Below are positions 9,300-17,811 of a DNA stretch of 64,000 bases, in pieces. The stretch is taken from the NCBI GenBank assembly GCA_963682085.1, contig OY821614.1:310001-374000 (forward strand). The letters are read 5' to 3'. This DNA comes from Thiodubiliella sp900128405 (GTDB lineage: Bacteria; Pseudomonadota; Gammaproteobacteria; PS1; Pseudothioglobaceae). The position numbers and the translations under genes are program-made. The notes beneath the pieces are model-generated. The model worked only from the letters and a program-made list of their open reading frames with translations, had not been told where the DNA came from and did no database searches. Position 1 is the first letter of the stretch; every line of letters starts with the position of its first letter.

Positions 9300-9944
9300 A
9301 TGAAACTTAAAACATTAGTAATAAGTGCTGCATCAGTAGCATTGTTAGCATCAACAGCTGTAACCGCTAAGCCAGTTGGTATCGTTAAGGGCGTTATGGA
9401 AGTTGCAGGTATCTCTCGTAACCAAGACAATAAAGCCACCATTCACCCAGCATTTGCTAAGACTTCGCGTCCTTGTCCGCCATTCTGTATTCAACCCACC
9501 CACCCATTTGCACCTGCATCAGTTGAGACAGTTAGTGAGTTAGACATTATCCATGCTATTCGTGATATTGCCAAAGGTGACAAGTCAAAAATGGTTATTG
9601 ATGCGCGTACGCCAGTATGGATGTCTGCCAAGAAAGGTGGCACTATTAAAGGCTCAGTAAATATTTCTTTTAAGAAATTAAATGCTAAGGCAGTTGCTAA
9701 AGACCCAGATGCGGTGATGGATATTCTAATCAAGCAATTTGGTGTTATTGATAACGGCTCAGGTGTTTTAAACTTTAGCAAAGCCAAGACTTTATATTTA
9801 TTCTGTAATGGTTCGTGGTGTGGTCAATCACCTGCGGCAATTAGAGCATTACTTTCTTTGGGTTACCCAGAAAGCAAGCTTAAATATTACCGTTCAGGTA
9901 TGAATGCATGGCATTCATTAGGTCTTAGCACTGTTGGTAAATAA
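9300..9944 (+). CDS. secreted rhodanese-like protein, tandem copy 1
   Basis: The 214-residue protein has a signal peptide (cleavage after ...STAVTA, about residue 23), a short N-terminal region with SRPCPPFCIQP, and a rhodanese domain with VIDARTP and the likely sulfur-carrying loop LFCNGSWCGQSPAAI near residue 165. It ends WHSLGLSTVGK. Rhodaneses move sulfane sulfur, and an exported one could work in periplasmic sulfur handling; that role is inferred. The following gene is a close duplicate. A GAAGGGAA ribosome-binding site precedes the ATG. Confidence 0.85.
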   Translation: MKLKTLVISAASVALLASTAVTAKPVGIVKGVMEVAGISRNQDNKATIHPAFAKTSRPCPPFCIQPTHPFAPASVETVSELDIIHAIRDIAKGDKSKMVIDARTPVWMSAKKGGTIKGSVNISFKKLNAKAVAKDPDAVMDILIKQFGVIDNGSGVLNFSKAKTLYLFCNGSWCGQSPAAIRALLSLGYPESKLKYYRSGMNAWHSLGLSTVGK

Positions 9945-9965
9945 CTATTGCTAATTTAGGAAATT

Positions 9966-10649
9966 ATGATGAAAATGAAATTATTATTTATTGCTACTAC
10001 TGCATTATTTTTAACCGCTTGTGGTGGCATTACAGAAACTAAAAAAAGTAGTGTCGTAGAGGTTAAAAAGGCTGGTAAGCCAGTTGGGATTGTTAAAGAT
10101 GTGATGAAAGTTGCAGGTATTTATCGTAACCAAGATGGTAAAAATACGATTCATCCAGCGTTTGCAAAGACCTCTCGTCCTTGTCCGCCGTTCTGCATTC
10201 AACCACAGAATCCATTTGCACCTGAACCAGTTGATACGGTAACTGAGTTAGACATTATCCATGCACTTCGTGATATTGCTAATGGGGCTAATGCTATGGT
10301 AATTGATGCCAGAACATCTATTTGGACCACCGCTAAGAAAGGTGGCACCATTAAGGGTGCGGTGAATATTTCCTTTAAGAAGTTAAATTCTAAGGCAGTT
10401 GCTAAAGACCCAGATGCGGTGATGGATATTCTAATCAAACAATTTGGTGTTATTGATAACGGCTCAGGTGTTTTAAACTTTAGCAAAGTCAAAACTTTAT
10501 ACTTATTCTGTAATGGTTTGTGGTGTGGTCAATCACCTGCGGCAATCAAATCTTTACTTGCATTAGGTTATCCAGCTAGTAAGCTTAAGTATTACCGTGA
10601 AGGTATGAATTCATGGCATTCACTAGGTCTTAGCACTGTTGGTAAGTAG
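9966..10649 (+). CDS. rhodanese-like lipoprotein, tandem copy 2
   Basis: This 227-residue paralogue of the preceding gene is nearly identical across the rhodanese domain (LFCNGLWCGQSPAAI, DPDAVMDILIKQFGVI) and the SRPCPPFCIQP motif. Its N-terminus differs: a lipobox LTAC-G near residue 19 predicts a lipid-anchored protein, with no Asp at +2 (G-G follow Cys), so outer-membrane sorting is possible. A short Lys/Ser linker follows. The pair probably supplies a soluble periplasmic form and a membrane-tethered form of one activity. Confidence 0.85.
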   Translation: MMKMKLLFIATTALFLTACGGITETKKSSVVEVKKAGKPVGIVKDVMKVAGIYRNQDGKNTIHPAFAKTSRPCPPFCIQPQNPFAPEPVDTVTELDIIHALRDIANGANAMVIDARTSIWTTAKKGGTIKGAVNISFKKLNSKAVAKDPDAVMDILIKQFGVIDNGSGVLNFSKVKTLYLFCNGLWCGQSPAAIKSLLALGYPASKLKYYREGMNSWHSLGLSTVGK

Positions 10650-10652
10650 TTT

Positions 10653-11183
10653 TTGATTACCTTGTTAAAGGAGAAAAGGGCGTTAATAGCGTCCTTTTTT
10701 TTCGTATTAGGATGGTTTGCAACATCGGTTGATGCTGATTTTCATACTGAAAAATGGTATCAAATTGGCTATGATTATTCTCAGCAGGGACGCAATGATA
10801 ATGCATTTCGTTGGATGATGCGTGCAGCTGAGGCAGGACATGCGGCGGCTCAAAACAATATTGGACTGAGTTATTTGCATGGATTAGGCGTGGAACAAGA
10901 TGATAAAAAGGCATTTAAATGGTTTGAAAAATCAGCAAAACAGGGGTTGTCTTATGCACAAAGTGAATTGGCGATGTTGTATTATCGACAAGGTAATGTT
11001 AAGCAAGCACAACACTGGTGGCTAATAGCAGCGAATGCGAATGATGAATATGCTCAGTTTAATTTGGCTTCGTTATTTTTAGAACAAAGTCATCTTAAAA
11101 AAGCGTATTATTGGTTTCAACAAGCCAATCAAAATAAACACCCAAATGCACGAGCTGCATTAGAGAAATTAAAGGAAAAATAA
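10653..11183 (+). CDS. secreted Sel1-repeat protein
   Basis: The 176-residue product has a hydrophobic N-terminal signal (ALIASFFFVLGWFATSVDA) and then about four Sel1/TPR-like helical repeats (for example AAEAGHAAAQNNIGLSYLHG, SAKQGLSYAQSELAMLYYR, AANANDEYAQFNLASLF). Such repeats are protein-binding scaffolds. No ATG suits the frame; TTG at 10653 or 10662 is the likely start, both giving a signal peptide. It follows the rhodanese lipoprotein by 3 nt and precedes the DUF3530 gene by 2 nt, so the four genes form one operon. Confidence 0.75.
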   Translation: MITLLKEKRALIASFFFVLGWFATSVDADFHTEKWYQIGYDYSQQGRNDNAFRWMMRAAEAGHAAAQNNIGLSYLHGLGVEQDDKKAFKWFEKSAKQGLSYAQSELAMLYYRQGNVKQAQHWWLIAANANDEYAQFNLASLFLEQSHLKKAYYWFQQANQNKHPNARAALEKLKEK

Positions 11184-11185
11184 GT

Positions 11186-12070
11186 ATGTTAAATAAAAAA
11201 ACAATATGGATATTAAGTTTACTGTTTGCGCAAGTATCGTATGCGATATTCCCCATACCCAGTATGCCAAATTTACCAAATTTACCTATGTTTGGTGATT
11301 TTAATCCAAATAAATTACGCGCTGAATTTAATCAGTTTGTGGGCGTTGAGCCAGATTTTGCCAGAGAACAACGAATGACTAACGAGATAGCCGATGCGGT
11401 AATGGATGGTGATGTAGAATATTTGCCTCTCAAAAGCGGTAAAAAAGTGTTTAGTATTTTTATGGAAAGTGAAGCAGATACCCCTAAAGGTGGTGTGATT
11501 ATCTTGCACAATCGTGGGCAACATGCCAATTGGAACGACACCATTAAACCCTTGCGTACGGGATTAACAAAAACAGGTTGGCACACTTTATCAGTGCAAA
11601 TGCCAGTGTTAGATAAATCAGCTAAATACTATGACTATGTGCCAATTTTCCCTTATTCACATGAACGCATCAATGCAGCGATTGACTTCTATAAAAAAGA
11701 AGGCATTGATAATATTGTGCTGATTTCCCATGGTTGCGGTGCACATATGGCAATGAGTTATATTGATAAATATGGTGATGGAAAAATTAATGGATTTGTA
11801 GGAATTGGCATGGGTGCAACAGATTATAAGCAAAAATTGGTAAATGGTTTTCCGTTACATAAAATGGCAACCCCTATTTTGGACATTTACGCCGAGCAAG
11901 ATTTTTCTGGCGTAAGGAAATTGGCGAACTATAGAAAACAACTAATTAAGATGGCAAATAACAAGAAGTCTATGCAAGTAATAGTGCCAGATGCGGATCA
12001 TTATTATAAAAATACCCATTCAGTCAATCGTCTAACCACTAAAGTTGCCAACTGGTTAAACGCATTGTAA
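11186..12070 (+). CDS. secreted DUF3530 alpha/beta-hydrolase-fold protein
   Basis: The 294-residue protein has a signal peptide ending near SYA and an alpha/beta-hydrolase pattern typical of DUF3530: GVIILHNRGQH (oxyanion strand), a nucleophile-elbow position in LISHGCGAHMA, DIYAEQDF and DADHYY with a His. The residue where a Ser, Cys or Asp nucleophile is expected is Gly, so classical hydrolysis is doubtful. It is the last gene of the secreted-protein operon beginning at 9300. Function is unknown. Confidence 0.75.
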   Translation: MLNKKTIWILSLLFAQVSYAIFPIPSMPNLPNLPMFGDFNPNKLRAEFNQFVGVEPDFAREQRMTNEIADAVMDGDVEYLPLKSGKKVFSIFMESEADTPKGGVIILHNRGQHANWNDTIKPLRTGLTKTGWHTLSVQMPVLDKSAKYYDYVPIFPYSHERINAAIDFYKKEGIDNIVLISHGCGAHMAMSYIDKYGDGKINGFVGIGMGATDYKQKLVNGFPLHKMATPILDIYAEQDFSGVRKLANYRKQLIKMANNKKSMQVIVPDADHYYKNTHSVNRLTTKVANWLNAL

Positions 12071-12166
12071 ATTCAATACAGTGGGTCTTAGATTAAAAAA
12101 CCAATGAGCGTATTAAGAAAAAAATATTAAAATTAAATTAATTTTTTTACAAAAAATTCATATTAT

Positions 12167-12976
12167 TTATTTTTGAAAATGGCATAAGTAGTCTAATTCT
12201 TGTTGGGAAAAATTAGCCAGTTTTCTAGCTTCAATGTTGAATGGGCCACGCAGTTGATTGCCAATGTGTTTTTTAACCAGTTTGTCAAAAGTGATTAGAG
12301 GGTCAATTTCTCTTTGTTGGCACAGGTAATGAAACCAAGTGTTGCCGATTTTTACATGGTTAATCTCCTCTTTAAAAATAATGTCTAGAATGTCAACCAT
12401 ATGACTAAAGTTTGAATGCTTAAAGCGCTTTTGAATTTTCGGCGTGGCATCTAAACCTCTGGCTTCTAATACTCTAGGCACGAGTGCCATGCGTGCTAAT
12501 ACATCGTAGTCGGTATCTACCGTCATTTTCCATAACCCATTGTGTGCGTCAAAATCGCCGTATTGATAGCCTAATTTGAGTAGATAGGCATTCAGTAAGG
12601 AAAAGTGTTTTGCCTCTTCAAATGCCACTTGAATCCAATCTTGATAGAATTGTTCGGGCATATTTTGAAAGCGGTAGATAGCGTCTAATGCCAAGTTAAT
12701 CGCATTAAATTCAATATGGCAAATGGCATGAATGGTGTTAATAAAACCAAGGTCTGTTTTATCCCTTTGCGGCACCGATTGAAATCTGACTAACTCCGGT
12801 TTTTGTGGTCTACCAGGGTCGGGCGTTTTTTGAATAGGAAAGGCGTTGCTATAATCCAGTTGATGATTGATACTCAGTGCATACAATTGCTGAGTGAGTT
12901 TTATTTTTTCATCAATGGTGCAATTTATTAAAGCGTGATATGCCAGTTTAAATCCGTTCATTTTATTCATATTCAT
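12167..12976 (-). CDS. DUF455 ferritin-like protein
   Basis: The 269-residue protein matches DUF455, a four-helix ferritin-like family. Candidate metal ligands are AICHIEFNAINLALD, FEEAKHFSLL, EARGLDATPK and EEINHVKIG, the E...ExxH pattern repeated twice. The reaction is unknown; diiron oxygenase chemistry is plausible from the fold. Several in-frame ATGs lie close together (12976, 12970, 12961); the first two overlap the upstream pseudouridine synthase gene by up to 14 nt, the third does not. Confidence 0.85.
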   Translation of the reverse strand: MNMNKMNGFKLAYHALINCTIDEKIKLTQQLYALSINHQLDYSNAFPIQKTPDPGRPQKPELVRFQSVPQRDKTDLGFINTIHAICHIEFNAINLALDAIYRFQNMPEQFYQDWIQVAFEEAKHFSLLNAYLLKLGYQYGDFDAHNGLWKMTVDTDYDVLARMALVPRVLEARGLDATPKIQKRFKHSNFSHMVDILDIIFKEEINHVKIGNTWFHYLCQQREIDPLITFDKLVKKHIGNQLRGPFNIEARKLANFSQQELDYLCHFQK

Positions 12977-13484
12977 ATTGACCTAATTGAATATCACCCA
13001 ATTTCCAACCGCCTATTTGTGTGCGAATCAGTCTAAGCGTTGGAAAGCCAACGGCAGCACTCATACGCCGAACTTGACGATTTTTACCTTCGGTGATTTT
13101 GAGTTCAATCCATGATGTGGGGATATTTTTCCGTTTTCGTATGGGTGGGTCTCTGTCCCATAACCAATCAGGTTGCTTCACAATTTTTGCTTTAGCAGGT
13201 TTGGTTAAGCCATCTTTGAGTGTTATTCCTTGGCATAATTGAATGATGGCTTGGTTTGTGATTTCACCTTCAACTTGAAGCAAATAGGTTTTTTCTTTGT
13301 TAAATTTTGGGTGTGAAATTTGATGTTGTAATTTACCATTATCGGTCAACAGTAGCAATCCTTCGGAATCTTTATCCAGTCGTCCTGCTGGGTAAAAGTT
13401 TTTTATATCAATGTAATTAGACAGGTTTTTTTCTTCGCCACTAAATTGACAAAGTATGCCGAATGGTTTATTAAACAACAGCAT
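12963..13484 (-). CDS. rluE: RluE/RsuA-type 23S rRNA pseudouridine synthase
   Basis: I start it at the ATG at 13484, giving 173 residues beginning MLLFNKPFGILCQFS; the frame extends 23 codons further but the extra residues lie in ratA and do not look like the family. The catalytic Asp is in GRLDKDSEGLLLLT, and KTYLLQVEG, GKNRQVRRM and LIRTQIGGWKLG follow in the usual order. There is no S4 domain, which fits RluE (E. coli U2457 of 23S rRNA). It overlaps ratA upstream by 14 nt. Confidence 0.88.
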   Translation of the reverse strand: MLLFNKPFGILCQFSGEEKNLSNYIDIKNFYPAGRLDKDSEGLLLLTDNGKLQHQISHPKFNKEKTYLLQVEGEITNQAIIQLCQGITLKDGLTKPAKAKIVKQPDWLWDRDPPIRKRKNIPTSWIELKITEGKNRQVRRMSAAVGFPTLRLIRTQIGGWKLGDIQLGQYEYE

Positions 13485-13908
13485 AAATTTGTTTGGCACG
13501 CTCAACAAAGGCATCAAGTTGTGCGTTAGAAATAGCGGTAAAAATAGGAGCAATTGTCATATCAACCAACTTAGAGGAAAAACTAAATTCTAATTCTAGG
13601 CTAATTTTGCAAGCATTTTCGCCCAGTGGTATAAAAATCCAAGCACCATTTAACTGCTTAAAAGGTCCTTCTTTGAGTTGCATATCAATGCGCGCATCAA
13701 CGGTTAAGCGATTAATGGTGGTAAAAGTCTGATTAAAGGCACTTTTATTAATCGTAACCGAAGCTATAATCTCTTCTTCAGTTTGATTTAAAATGTTGGC
13801 AGAAGAGCACCACTTCAAAAATGCTGGATATTCATCAATTTGATTAACCAACTGATACATTTTCTTACAAGAGTAAGGCACGATAGCACTTTTAGAGATT
13901 TTATGCAT
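13471..13908 (-). CDS. ratA: RatA/COQ10-type SRPBCC protein
   Basis: This 145-residue START/SRPBCC-fold protein belongs to the RatA/COQ10 family, linked in the literature to ubiquinone binding and, in E. coli, to ribosome subunit association. Family marks are YSCKKMYQLVNQIDEYPAFLKWC at the N-terminus and LNGAWIFIPLG in the middle. It diverges from smpB as is common in gammaproteobacteria, but here the two start codons share bases in a CATG at 13906-13909, so each gene's ribosome-binding site must lie in the other's coding sequence. Confidence 0.9.
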   Translation of the reverse strand: MHKISKSAIVPYSCKKMYQLVNQIDEYPAFLKWCSSANILNQTEEEIIASVTINKSAFNQTFTTINRLTVDARIDMQLKEGPFKQLNGAWIFIPLGENACKISLELEFSFSSKLVDMTIAPIFTAISNAQLDAFVERAKQIYAVV

Positions 13909-14386
13909 GGCAAAAAAAAATAAAAAAATAAATTCAAATACGATTGTCGTTAATAAAAAAGCACGACATGACTATTTTATAGAACAAAGTCTAGAGGCTG
14001 GACTCTCTTTAGAAGGTTGGGAGGTAAAAAGCCTGCGAGACAATAAAGTGCAAATTAAAGAGAGTTATGTTATTTTAAAAAATAATGAACTATTTTTATT
14101 TGGCAGTCACATTTCTCCATTGAAATATGCCTCTACGCATGTTAATGCAGACCCCACTCGCATTCGAAAATTACTACTACATCGCCTAGAAATCAATCGA
14201 ATCAAAGATAAAATTAATCAAAAAGGAGCAACTGTAGTGCCACTTAAACTGTATTGGCTTCGAGGCAAGGTTAAATTAGAAATTGGTGTAGCTAAAGGAA
14301 AAAAAGAACATGACAAGCGACAAGATATTAAAGAAAAAGACTGGAAAAGAGACAAGCAAAGAGCGTTAAAAGAGAGTTTTAAATAA
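13907..14386 (+). CDS. smpB: SsrA-binding protein SmpB
   Basis: SmpB binds tmRNA and delivers it to stalled ribosomes for trans-translation. The 159-residue product shows KKARHDYFIEQSLEAGLSL, GWEVKSLRDNKVQIKESY and the basic C-terminal tail KKEHDKRQDIKEKDWKRDKQR that reaches into the mRNA channel. Length is standard. The start overlaps the divergent ratA start. The ssrA gene itself is not seen nearby. Confidence 0.97.
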   Translation: MAKKNKKINSNTIVVNKKARHDYFIEQSLEAGLSLEGWEVKSLRDNKVQIKESYVILKNNELFLFGSHISPLKYASTHVNADPTRIRKLLLHRLEINRIKDKINQKGATVVPLKLYWLRGKVKLEIGVAKGKKEHDKRQDIKEKDWKRDKQRALKESFK

Positions 14387-14414
14387 TAATCTCATTTTAT
14401 TTATTAAAAAACCG

Positions 14415-14442
14415 TTGACACGAGTGCATTTATGTTTATAAT
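14415..14442 (+). promoter_or_regulatory. sigma-70 promoter of hupB
   Basis: TTGACA at 14415-14420 and TATAAT at 14437-14442 both match the consensus exactly, with a 16-bp spacer. The strength fits a highly expressed nucleoid protein. The predicted leader of about 110 nt before hupB is AT-rich. Confidence 0.85.
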
Positions 14443-14560
14443 CGTTACCACTAAAATAGTGAGATGTTAAGAATTTTACCTTTATTTTTTTTTATTCTAT
14501 TTTCTGACAAATAAGCAAAACTTTTAGTATTTTTTTTTAAAAACTTTCGAGGATATAAAT

Positions 14561-14836
14561 ATGAACAAATCAGAACTAATTGATGCAATTGCATCGGTAA
14601 CAGATCTTTCTAAAGCAGAAGCAGGTCGTGCGTTAAATGCAACAACTGAGGCCATTACTAATGCTATGGCTAAAGGTGATAGCGTACAATTGACCGGCTT
14701 TGGCTCTTTTGTGGTTAGAGAGCGCGCTGCTCGCACAGGTCGCAATCCACAAACAGGTGCCACAATTCAAATTTCTGCCTCTAAAGTGGCTGCATTTAAA
14801 GCAGGAAAAGCACTTAAAGAAGCGGTAAACAGTTAG
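14561..14836 (+). CDS. hupB: HU family DNA-binding protein
   Basis: HU is the small dimeric nucleoid protein that bends DNA. The 91-residue sequence is typical: MNKSELIDAIA start, the LTGFGSFVVRERAARTGRNP arm motif (about 45-64) with the intercalating Pro, and the C-terminal KVAAFKAGKALKEAVN. A consensus promoter lies upstream, a GAGGATAT ribosome site precedes the ATG, and a strong terminator follows, so it is a single-gene transcript. Confidence 0.97.
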   Translation: MNKSELIDAIASVTDLSKAEAGRALNATTEAITNAMAKGDSVQLTGFGSFVVRERAARTGRNPQTGATIQISASKVAAFKAGKALKEAVNS

Positions 14837-14858
14837 ATTTTAGTTACCTTAAAATAGA

Positions 14859-14880
14859 AGCACCTTCGGGTGCTTTTTTT
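14859..14880 (+). terminator. Rho-independent terminator of hupB
   Basis: AGCACC-TTCG-GGTGCT forms a perfect 6-bp stem with a stable UUCG tetraloop and a run of T. The T-run ends exactly at the first codon assigned to rlmN. Confidence 0.92.
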
Positions 14881-15963
14881 ATGCCTTTTATGTCAAATAA
14901 TCAATATAAGAAAAATCTTTTAAATTTAAACCAACAAGCACTCACTAAGTTTTTTGAATCTTTGGGGGAGAAACCCTATCGTGTTAAGCAAATTATGCAG
15001 TGGATTTACAAGTATCACGAGTTTGATTTTGACAAAATGTTAAATCTCAGTAAGAAGCTTAGACAGCAACTTAATGATATTGCCTGCATTGATTTTCCTG
15101 AAGTGGATCAACAGAATCAGGCACTTGATGGTGTGATTAAGTGGGTCATTAATGTAGGTGAAAATAATTTTATAGAGACGGTGTATATTCCTGAAAAAGA
15201 CAGAGGCACATTGTGCATCTCCTCCCAAGTAGGTTGCTCATTAGCATGTACTTTTTGCTCAACAGGTATGCAAGGTTTTAATCGTAATTTAAGCACAGCA
15301 GAGATTATTGCTCAGGTGATGCTTGCCAAGCAGTATTTGACTGATAAAGGCAAGCGTATTTCCAATGTGGTATTTATGGGTATGGGAGAGCCACTACTAA
15401 ATGAAAAGGCAGTATATGTTGCCTGTGATTTGTTATTGGATGATTTGGCGTTTGGACTTTCTAGGCGTAAAGTAACTATTTCAACTTCAGGTGTGGTGCC
15501 AGCATTATTGCGTATGGCAGAGAGAACGCCAGTGAGTTTGGCAATTTCCTTGCATGCACCTGATGATGCTTTGCGTAATGAACTGGTGCCGATTAATCAA
15601 AAATACCCTATTAAAGAACTGCTATTGGCTTGTCAAAATTATTTAACAGCTGGCACGCAAGAGCGTCATATTTTATTTGAATATGTGATGTTAGAGGGTG
15701 TGAATGACAGTGCTACTCAGGCTAAAAAATTAGCAACTTTGTTAAAAGGATTGTCAGCTAAGGTGAATTTAATCCCCTTTAATCCTTTTCCAGAAACCCA
15801 GTATCAAACCTCAAAAAAGGTTACAATTACTGCTTTTCAAGATGTTTTATTTGACAATGGTATTCGCACCACTACTAGGCGTACACGCGGAGAAGAGGTG
15901 GATGCGGCTTGTGGGCAATTGGCTGGCAAGGTTGTTGATAAAACCAAACGGACACAGGTATGA
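14881..15963 (+). CDS. rlmN: 23S rRNA (A2503-C2)/tRNA (A37-C2) methyltransferase RlmN
   Basis: RlmN is a radical-SAM enzyme that methylates C2 of A2503 in 23S rRNA and of A37 in some tRNAs. The cluster motif CSLACTFCSTGMQGF (about residues 119-133) is clear, and the second catalytic Cys lies near the C-terminus in EEVDAACGQLAG. 360 residues is normal. The ATG at 14881 directly follows the hupB terminator; the ATG three codons on (14890) is an equally good start. The next gene overlaps its stop by 4 nt. Confidence 0.96.
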   Translation: MPFMSNNQYKKNLLNLNQQALTKFFESLGEKPYRVKQIMQWIYKYHEFDFDKMLNLSKKLRQQLNDIACIDFPEVDQQNQALDGVIKWVINVGENNFIETVYIPEKDRGTLCISSQVGCSLACTFCSTGMQGFNRNLSTAEIIAQVMLAKQYLTDKGKRISNVVFMGMGEPLLNEKAVYVACDLLLDDLAFGLSRRKVTISTSGVVPALLRMAERTPVSLAISLHAPDDALRNELVPINQKYPIKELLLACQNYLTAGTQERHILFEYVMLEGVNDSATQAKKLATLLKGLSAKVNLIPFNPFPETQYQTSKKVTITAFQDVLFDNGIRTTTRRTRGEEVDAACGQLAGKVVDKTKRTQV

Positions 15964-16232
15964 TAGACGGTATTGATTATTATCCTAGAAACAAAAAACG
16001 AAAAAGTAAGAGAAACTTTAGATTGGTAATAATCTTATTTTTCGTGTTAATAGCCCTTGTTAGTGCATATTACTTTTTTTATGATGGGAAAACGCCAGAC
16101 AAACCAAACACAAGTTTGATTGTCATTAAAGAGCCAGAAATTGAAAAAACCAAAGTTATTCCTATCATCAAAATACACAAAGAACAGCCAAAAAAACCTG
16201 AAACATTAGAATATTTGGATGAAATTACTTAA
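15960..16232 (+). CDS. small single-pass membrane protein between rlmN and ispG
   Basis: A 90-residue product with a basic N-terminus (PRNKKRKSKRNFR), one transmembrane segment (about 22-44) and a charged Pro/Lys-rich tail. It overlaps rlmN by 4 nt (ATGA) and ispG starts 2 nt after it. In many gammaproteobacteria pilF and rodZ occupy this place; the topology (cytoplasmic basic part, one TM, outer tail) is like a RodZ without its HTH domain, but I see no sequence match and make no functional claim. Confidence 0.7.
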   Translation: MIDGIDYYPRNKKRKSKRNFRLVIILFFVLIALVSAYYFFYDGKTPDKPNTSLIVIKEPEIEKTKVIPIIKIHKEQPKKPETLEYLDEIT

Positions 16233-16234
16233 AA

Positions 16235-17317
16235 ATGAAATCTACTCATACCATTATTAGAAGAAAATCCAAGCAAATCTTTGTTGGTAATGTAGCAATT
16301 GGTGGCGATGCACCAATTTCTGTGCAAAGTATGACCAATACTGACACCAATGATGTTCAAGCAACTGTTGCACAAATACAAGCCATTCAAAATGCAGGTG
16401 CTGATTTAGTGCGTGTTTCTATACCAACGATGGCAGCAGCAGAAGCCTTTAAAGCCATTAGGAAGCAAGTTAATATCCCATTGATTGCTGACATTCATTT
16501 TGATTATAAAATTGCACTCAAAGTGGCAGAATATGGTGCTGATTGCTTGCGTATTAATCCAGGTAATATCGGGCGAGCAGACAGGGTGGCAGAAGTAGTG
16601 GCATCTGCCAAAGACCATAATATTCCTATTCGTATTGGTGTAAATGCAGGCTCCTTAGAAAAAGATTTGCAAAAAAAATACACCGAACCAACACCTGAGG
16701 CAATGGTGGAAAGTGCCTTTAGGCATATTGATATTCTGGACAAATTGAGTTTTGATAATTACAAAATATCACTCAAAGCTTCTGAAGTGTTTATGACCGT
16801 TTTTGCCTACCAACAACTGGCAACGCAAATTGACAACCCACTACATTTAGGCATTACTGAAGCTGGCTCACTCAGAGCAGGATCAGTGAAATCTTCTATT
16901 GGGTTGGGCTTGTTACTTTCAGAAGGTATTGGCGATACTATTCGTGTTTCTTTAGCCTCAGATCCAGTGGATGAAATCAAGGTGGGTTTTGATATTTTAA
17001 AATCACTTGGCTTGCGGCAAAAAGGTGTTAATTTGATTGCCTGTCCTTCTTGCTCACGACAAAAGTTCGATGTGATTAAAGTGGTCAATACATTAGAAGC
17101 CCGACTTGAAGACATTAATGAGCCAATTGATGTGGCAGTTATTGGCTGTGTGGTTAATGGGCCGGGTGAGGCCAAGGCGGTTTCAGTTGGATTAACAGGC
17201 GGCGAGCCTAATTTAATGTATATTGACGGATTAACGCACTCTAAAGTGACTAATGAAAACTTAGTTGATGAACTTGAAGCACAAATTAGAAGTAAATTAA
17301 AAACCTCAAAAAATTAA
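16235..17317 (+). CDS. ispG: 4-hydroxy-3-methylbut-2-enyl-diphosphate synthase
   Basis: IspG (GcpE) converts MEcPP to HMBPP in the non-mevalonate isoprenoid pathway using a 4Fe-4S cluster. The 360-residue protein has the TIM-barrel part (GDAPISVQSMTNTDT, LIADIHFDY, LRINPGNIG) and cluster ligands in IACPSCSRQ and VIGCVVNGPGEA. Length matches the bacterial two-domain form. dxs, the first enzyme of the same pathway, lies just downstream on the other strand. Confidence 0.97.
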   Translation: MKSTHTIIRRKSKQIFVGNVAIGGDAPISVQSMTNTDTNDVQATVAQIQAIQNAGADLVRVSIPTMAAAEAFKAIRKQVNIPLIADIHFDYKIALKVAEYGADCLRINPGNIGRADRVAEVVASAKDHNIPIRIGVNAGSLEKDLQKKYTEPTPEAMVESAFRHIDILDKLSFDNYKISLKASEVFMTVFAYQQLATQIDNPLHLGITEAGSLRAGSVKSSIGLGLLLSEGIGDTIRVSLASDPVDEIKVGFDILKSLGLRQKGVNLIACPSCSRQKFDVIKVVNTLEARLEDINEPIDVAVIGCVVNGPGEAKAVSVGLTGGEPNLMYIDGLTHSKVTNENLVDELEAQIRSKLKTSKN

Positions 17318-17811
17318 TTTTTCCTTGATTTTCTTTTATAAACTTTCAATCGATAAATAAACTGAATGGCAAAATAGCCAATTATCGAGCTAACAACAGA
17401 CGCAATCAAGCAACCCAGTAAAAATGGTTGCCAAATCACATCAAACACCTGCCATACATACGCCAACGACATAACAAAATCTTGCTCAATACCTGTCCCC
17501 AAAACCCAGGCACCGATTTTATAGCAGGCATAAAAAATCGGTGGCATGGTGATGGGATTGGTAATCCACACCAATGCGATTGCCACAGGCAAGTTGGCTG
17601 AAAAAATAATAGCACTGGGTGCTGCTAATAACATCTGGAATGGCACGGGAATAAAAGCACAGAATAAGCCAACTGCAAAGGCTTTGGAAATAGATTTTCG
17701 ATTGAAATTCCATAAACTGGCATTAACTAAATATTTACTCAACCAGCCAAGTGATTTGTGGCTTTTGAGTTCATTTTGGTTAGGGCTGTAGCGCTTCAAG
17801 AGTTTTTTCAT
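17314..17811 (-). CDS. DUF2062 membrane protein
   Basis: The 165-residue protein carries the DUF2062 pattern, with SKAFAVGLFCAFIPVPFQMLLA, ALVWITNPITMPPIFY and three to four hydrophobic segments, so it sits in the inner membrane. Function is unknown. It overlaps the dxs stop by 4 nt and its own stop overlaps the convergent ispG stop by 4 nt. Confidence 0.88.
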   Translation of the reverse strand: MKKLLKRYSPNQNELKSHKSLGWLSKYLVNASLWNFNRKSISKAFAVGLFCAFIPVPFQMLLAAPSAIIFSANLPVAIALVWITNPITMPPIFYACYKIGAWVLGTGIEQDFVMSLAYVWQVFDVIWQPFLLGCLIASVVSSIIGYFAIQFIYRLKVYKRKSRKN

